Below, in pieces: positions 61,268 to 63,308 of a stretch of DNA of 63,308 nt. This DNA comes from Anaerolinea thermolimosa. Lineage in GTDB: Bacteria; Chloroflexota; Anaerolineae; Anaerolineales; Anaerolineaceae. Where the stretch lies: positions 3,174,726-3,238,033 of the forward strand of contig NZ_DF967965.1 of assembly GCF_001050195.2 (NCBI RefSeq). Direction: 5' to 3'. Position numbers and translations under genes: made by a program. Position 1 is the stretch's first letter, and each line of letters opens with the position of its first letter. The notes under the pieces are model-generated. The model was not told the origin of the DNA. It did not search any database and saw only the letters and a program-made list of their open reading frames with translations.

Positions 61268-62057
61268 GTCGCGTCCCCATCCCGCCATTCAGGACGTCAT
61301 CGGGCACATCCCCTACCGCATGGCCCTGGCAGGCGGCTGGATTGACCAGCCTTACATATCACGGCATAACCCCTCGCCGCCCGGTTCGATGGTGGTAGTG
61401 GGGCTGGAACCCGACTTTCATTTTATGGAGCGAAGCGGGATGGCCTCAGGCACGCGCAACGTCGCCCGCCGCCTCTGGGGAGACCGCCTCCCCCCGGGCG
61501 ACCCGGCCACCCTGGTGCGCCAGCTTTACGCCGCCGAAAATGAAGGCAAAGCCGATCCATCTGGCTCTCAGGACATGATCGGCCTGATCTACCCCGGCAT
61601 CAACCGCCTGGATTACGATTACGCCGTGGAGGGTGGGGTCTTCCCCGCTCACATTGAGACCTGCCGCGACGAAACGGTGATCGCCTGGCTGGAAAAAGTG
61701 ATCCATTTTCTTCCCGTAATGCAGCGCCCCCCCGGCTACAATCCGCTGGAAATTATGAACCTTGAACCCGCCTGGGTGGAACGCCTCGGTCAAACCGGCC
61801 AGCAGTGCTTCGCCGCCATTCTGGCGCGCGACCTCAATGCCCTGGGAGCCTCACTCAATGCGTGCATGCGCTGCTGGGAAGCCCTGCTTCCCGCCACCGT
61901 GCGGCACCCGACCATCTCCATGGACCTGTCAGCCCTGCTGGCCTGTTACCAGGCGCGCTACCCGGGCGCCATGTATTCCGGATGCGGCGGCGGGTACCTG
62001 CTGGTAGTCTCCGAAGACCCCGTGCCGGGCGCCTTCCAGGTGCGCATCCGCCGGTGA
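61260..62057 (+). CDS. GHMP kinase-like sugar kinase, short and divergent
   Basis: 265 aa, shorter than usual GHMP sugar kinases (about 320-350). RMALAGGWIDQPYISRHNPS is the N-terminal substrate motif, GSQDMIGLIYPGINRLDYDY the substrate loop seen in sugar-1-kinases such as HddA, and SGCGGGYLLVVSED the C-terminal GGGG motif. The ATP loop is degenerate (SGMASGTRNVARRL where PxxGLGSS is expected), so activity is uncertain. It overlaps the epimerase end by 8 nt. A role as L-fucose or heptose 1-kinase is inferred from context. Confidence 0.72.
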   Translation: MIESRPHPAIQDVIGHIPYRMALAGGWIDQPYISRHNPSPPGSMVVVGLEPDFHFMERSGMASGTRNVARRLWGDRLPPGDPATLVRQLYAAENEGKADPSGSQDMIGLIYPGINRLDYDYAVEGGVFPAHIETCRDETVIAWLEKVIHFLPVMQRPPGYNPLEIMNLEPAWVERLGQTGQQCFAAILARDLNALGASLNACMRCWEALLPATVRHPTISMDLSALLACYQARYPGAMYSGCGGGYLLVVSEDPVPGAFQVRIRR

Positions 62058-62094
62058 GGCCAGGAAGAGAGGCCCTGCGCAGCCTCCTTTGGTT

Positions 62095-62100
62095 TATAAT
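62095..62100 (+). promoter_or_regulatory. -10 box before the nucleotidyltransferase gene
   Basis: TATAAT at 62095-62100, 60 nt before ATG 62160, with a weak -35. It suggests the gene can be transcribed apart from the LacI operon. Confidence 0.5.
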
Positions 62101-62159
62101 GCACCCCGGCACGGTAAGGCCTTCGCCACCGGCCTGATTTCACTTTCGGGGATAGAGTT

Positions 62160-62975
62160 ATGATCTGTGTGACTGGCAGTTTCGATAATTTACATGCACG
62201 CGAGGTGCGGTTCCTCGAAGAAGCCTCTCATCTCGGGCCGATTCAGGTATGGCTCTATTCCGATGCGCTCGTTGAATCATTCACCGGCCGGCCTCCGCTC
62301 TTCCCGCAGGCCGAACGCCTGTATTACCTGCGGGCCATCCGCTATGTAGATCAGGTCATCCTGCTCGAACAGGCGGCTTCACCTCACACCCCGCCCTGGC
62401 CTGAGGGTGAACGCCCTCTGGCCTGGGCCATCACCGAGAAAGAAGATCACCCCGAAAAACGCGCCTGGAGCGCCCGGCACGGTGTGCCCCTCCACGTCCT
62501 TCCTGAAAGCCAGCTGGAGGGCTTTCCTCCCGCGCCCGAAATGGATACCACCCGCCGCCCTGGCCGCAAGAAAGTGATCGTCACGGGCTGTTACGACTGG
62601 TTGCACTCCGGCCATGTGCGCTTCTTTGAAGAGGCTTCGGCCTACGGCGAACTGTATGTGGCCGTCGGCAACGATGCCAACGTGCGCAATCTGAAAGGCG
62701 AAGGACATCCCCTCTTCCCGCAGGAATTGCGCCGCTACATGGTTGGTTCCATCCGCTACGTCCATCAGGCCCTGATCACCTCAGGCTGGGGCTGGCTAGA
62801 TGCCGAGCCGGAGATCGAACGTCTGAAGCCCGATATCTACCTGGTTAATGAGGACGGCGACAAGCCCGAAAAGCGCGCCTACTGTGAAGCCCACGGGCTG
62901 GAATATGTGGTGCTCCGCCGCCTCCCGGCGCCCGGTCTGCAACCCCGCTCAAGCACCGAATTGCGCGGTTTTTAA
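62160..62975 (+). CDS. Tandem cytidylyltransferase-like nucleotidyltransferase
   Basis: 271 aa made of two homologous ~130-residue nucleotidyltransferase domains. The second is canonical: IVTGCYDWLHSGHVRFFEEA (HxGH), then QPRSSTELRG, the ISSTxLR-like motif. The first has CVTGSFDNLHAREVRFLEEA with HARE in place of HxGH and lacks the C-terminal motif; it is probably catalytically dead. KRAWSARHGVPL and KRAYCEAHGLEY show the duplication. The family (HldE-C/TagD-like) joins a nucleotide to a sugar-1-phosphate or polyol-phosphate. The substrate is unknown; context suggests a sugar from the preceding operon. Confidence 0.8.
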   Translation: MICVTGSFDNLHAREVRFLEEASHLGPIQVWLYSDALVESFTGRPPLFPQAERLYYLRAIRYVDQVILLEQAASPHTPPWPEGERPLAWAITEKEDHPEKRAWSARHGVPLHVLPESQLEGFPPAPEMDTTRRPGRKKVIVTGCYDWLHSGHVRFFEEASAYGELYVAVGNDANVRNLKGEGHPLFPQELRRYMVGSIRYVHQALITSGWGWLDAEPEIERLKPDIYLVNEDGDKPEKRAYCEAHGLEYVVLRRLPAPGLQPRSSTELRGF

Positions 62976-63000
62976 CCCCCGGGTCTTTTTCATAGCCTTT

Positions 63001-63061
63001 CAACCACCCATGCGAGGGAGACGCCATCTAAAAGATGGGTGATTCCTCGCATGAGTGGTTG
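63001..63061. repeat. Long inverted repeat with internal loop after the nucleotidyltransferase gene
   Basis: CAACCACCCATGCGAGG (63001-63017) pairs with CCTCGCATGAGTGGTTG (63045-63061), one mismatch in 17. Inside is a 6 x 6 internal loop (GAGACG / GTGATT) and a CCATC / GATGG hairpin. No T-run follows. Either a transcript-end structure or a structured element or miniature mobile repeat. Confidence 0.6.
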
Positions 63062-63102
63062 GATTTATATCCAAAATAAAGTATACTTATAAGATATAAA
63101 AA

Positions 63103-63158
63103 ATCTAATAATCCAGACATCTTCCAGGAATCCCCATTCCCTGGTTTGGCTATTAGAT
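63103..63158 (+). other. Folded leader element before the last gene
   Basis: ATCTAATA (63103-63110) and TATTAGAT (63151-63158) close a domain that encloses CCAGGAAT / ATTCCCTGG (63124-63144) with one bulge. It ends 26 nt before the last ATG. Resembles a small structured 5' leader; no known class recognised. Confidence 0.45.
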
Positions 63159-63184
63159 CATCTTGCCCTCCCAAAGAAGGAACC

Positions 63185-63308
63185 ATGTCATACACAACAC
63201 ATAAAACCGGGAATGCTTCGCAAGCAAAGGAACCTCATCGAGGATCGTCCGAGCCTCAAGAGGAAAAGCGTACAGAGGAGGAATCAACCCTCCCCATAAC
63301 CCCAAACC
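63185..63308 (+). CDS. Unknown protein, N-terminus only
   Basis: ATG 63185 with AAAGAAGGAACC before it opens a frame that stays open to the window edge. The 41 visible residues are hydrophilic and charged (MSYTTHKTGNASQAKEPHRG, then Glu/Lys-rich). They show no domain or signal peptide and look disordered. The upstream AT-rich region (63060-63100) may hold its promoter. Function cannot be said. Confidence 0.5.
   Translation, partial: MSYTTHKTGNASQAKEPHRGSSEPQEEKRTEEESTLPITPN

Noticed and set aside
1-63308. Search for tRNA, rRNA, insertion sequences and CRISPR arrays
   Set aside because: No cloverleaf with a GTTCRANNC arm, transposase motif, or regularly spaced direct repeats were recognised by eye; a tRNA scan would be needed to exclude a missed tRNA.

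Overview
The window reads as a chromosome segment of a free-living, moderately GC-rich bacterium, most likely Chloroflexota, class Anaerolineae. This is inferred from gene content and protein style: Thr/Pro-rich linkers after single membrane anchors, a secreted protein ending in a hydrophobic FLPLIRR-type tail, a shikimate kinase/3-dehydroquinate synthase fusion, PF06182-type ABC-2 permeases, and many glycosidases next to UroD-like proteins. No rRNA, tRNA, CRISPR array or insertion sequence was recognised. Two AT-rich patches (about 7.5-9.2 kb and 43.6-45.6 kb) carry restriction-modification genes and look acquired.

Layout. 1-9 kb: cell-wall amidase with a TPR anchor protein, flavin reductase, AMMECR1 protein, DUF4013 membrane protein, two tandem PF06153 cyclic-di-AMP receptor-like genes, a large (alpha/alpha)6 glycosidase, a small winged-helix protein with a 1-Cys peroxiredoxin, then a BglII-like restriction-modification pair. 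9-25 kb: YitT protein, then two long minus-strand operons for aromatic amino acids: trpEGDCFBA, followed downstream by aroH-aroF-tyrA-aroA-aroE-aroC-aroKB-aroQ. 25-29 kb: ABC-2 exporter with a structured leader, cold-shock protein, XRE-type regulator. 29-38 kb: small secreted protein, zinc-ribbon membrane protein, UroD-like protein divergent from a GH2 glycosidase, ferritin, GH9-type glycosidase, HIT protein, SIS sugar-phosphate protein. 38-47 kb: glycosyltransferase, flippase, UvrD helicase, NotI-like/D12 restriction-modification pair, MATE transporter. 47-56 kb: diguanylate cyclase, secreted beta-propeller/Ig-like protein, EamA transporter, zinc-ribbon protein, two ArsC-type proteins, HD-GYP phosphodiesterase. 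56-63 kb: second UroD-like protein, LacI regulator, alpha-L-fucosidase, GDP-mannose 3,5-epimerase-like protein, GHMP-kinase-like protein, tandem nucleotidyltransferase, and the start of an unknown gene.

The strongest regulatory result is that the two adjacent aromatic operons use different RNA devices. The trp operon has a tRNA-Trp-type T-box leader. The shikimate/tyrosine operon has what looks like a classical ribosome-mediated attenuator: a 27-codon leader ORF with seven consecutive Tyr/Phe codons, a perfect 12-bp intrinsic terminator and a competing antiterminator, transcribed from a good sigma-70-type promoter with an almost leaderless start. The tail of the window holds a LacI-controlled sugar module whose kinase, nucleotidyltransferase and epimerase may form an uncharacterised nucleotide-sugar salvage route. 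Several genes appear to be leaderless, with start codons 6 nt after a -10 box.
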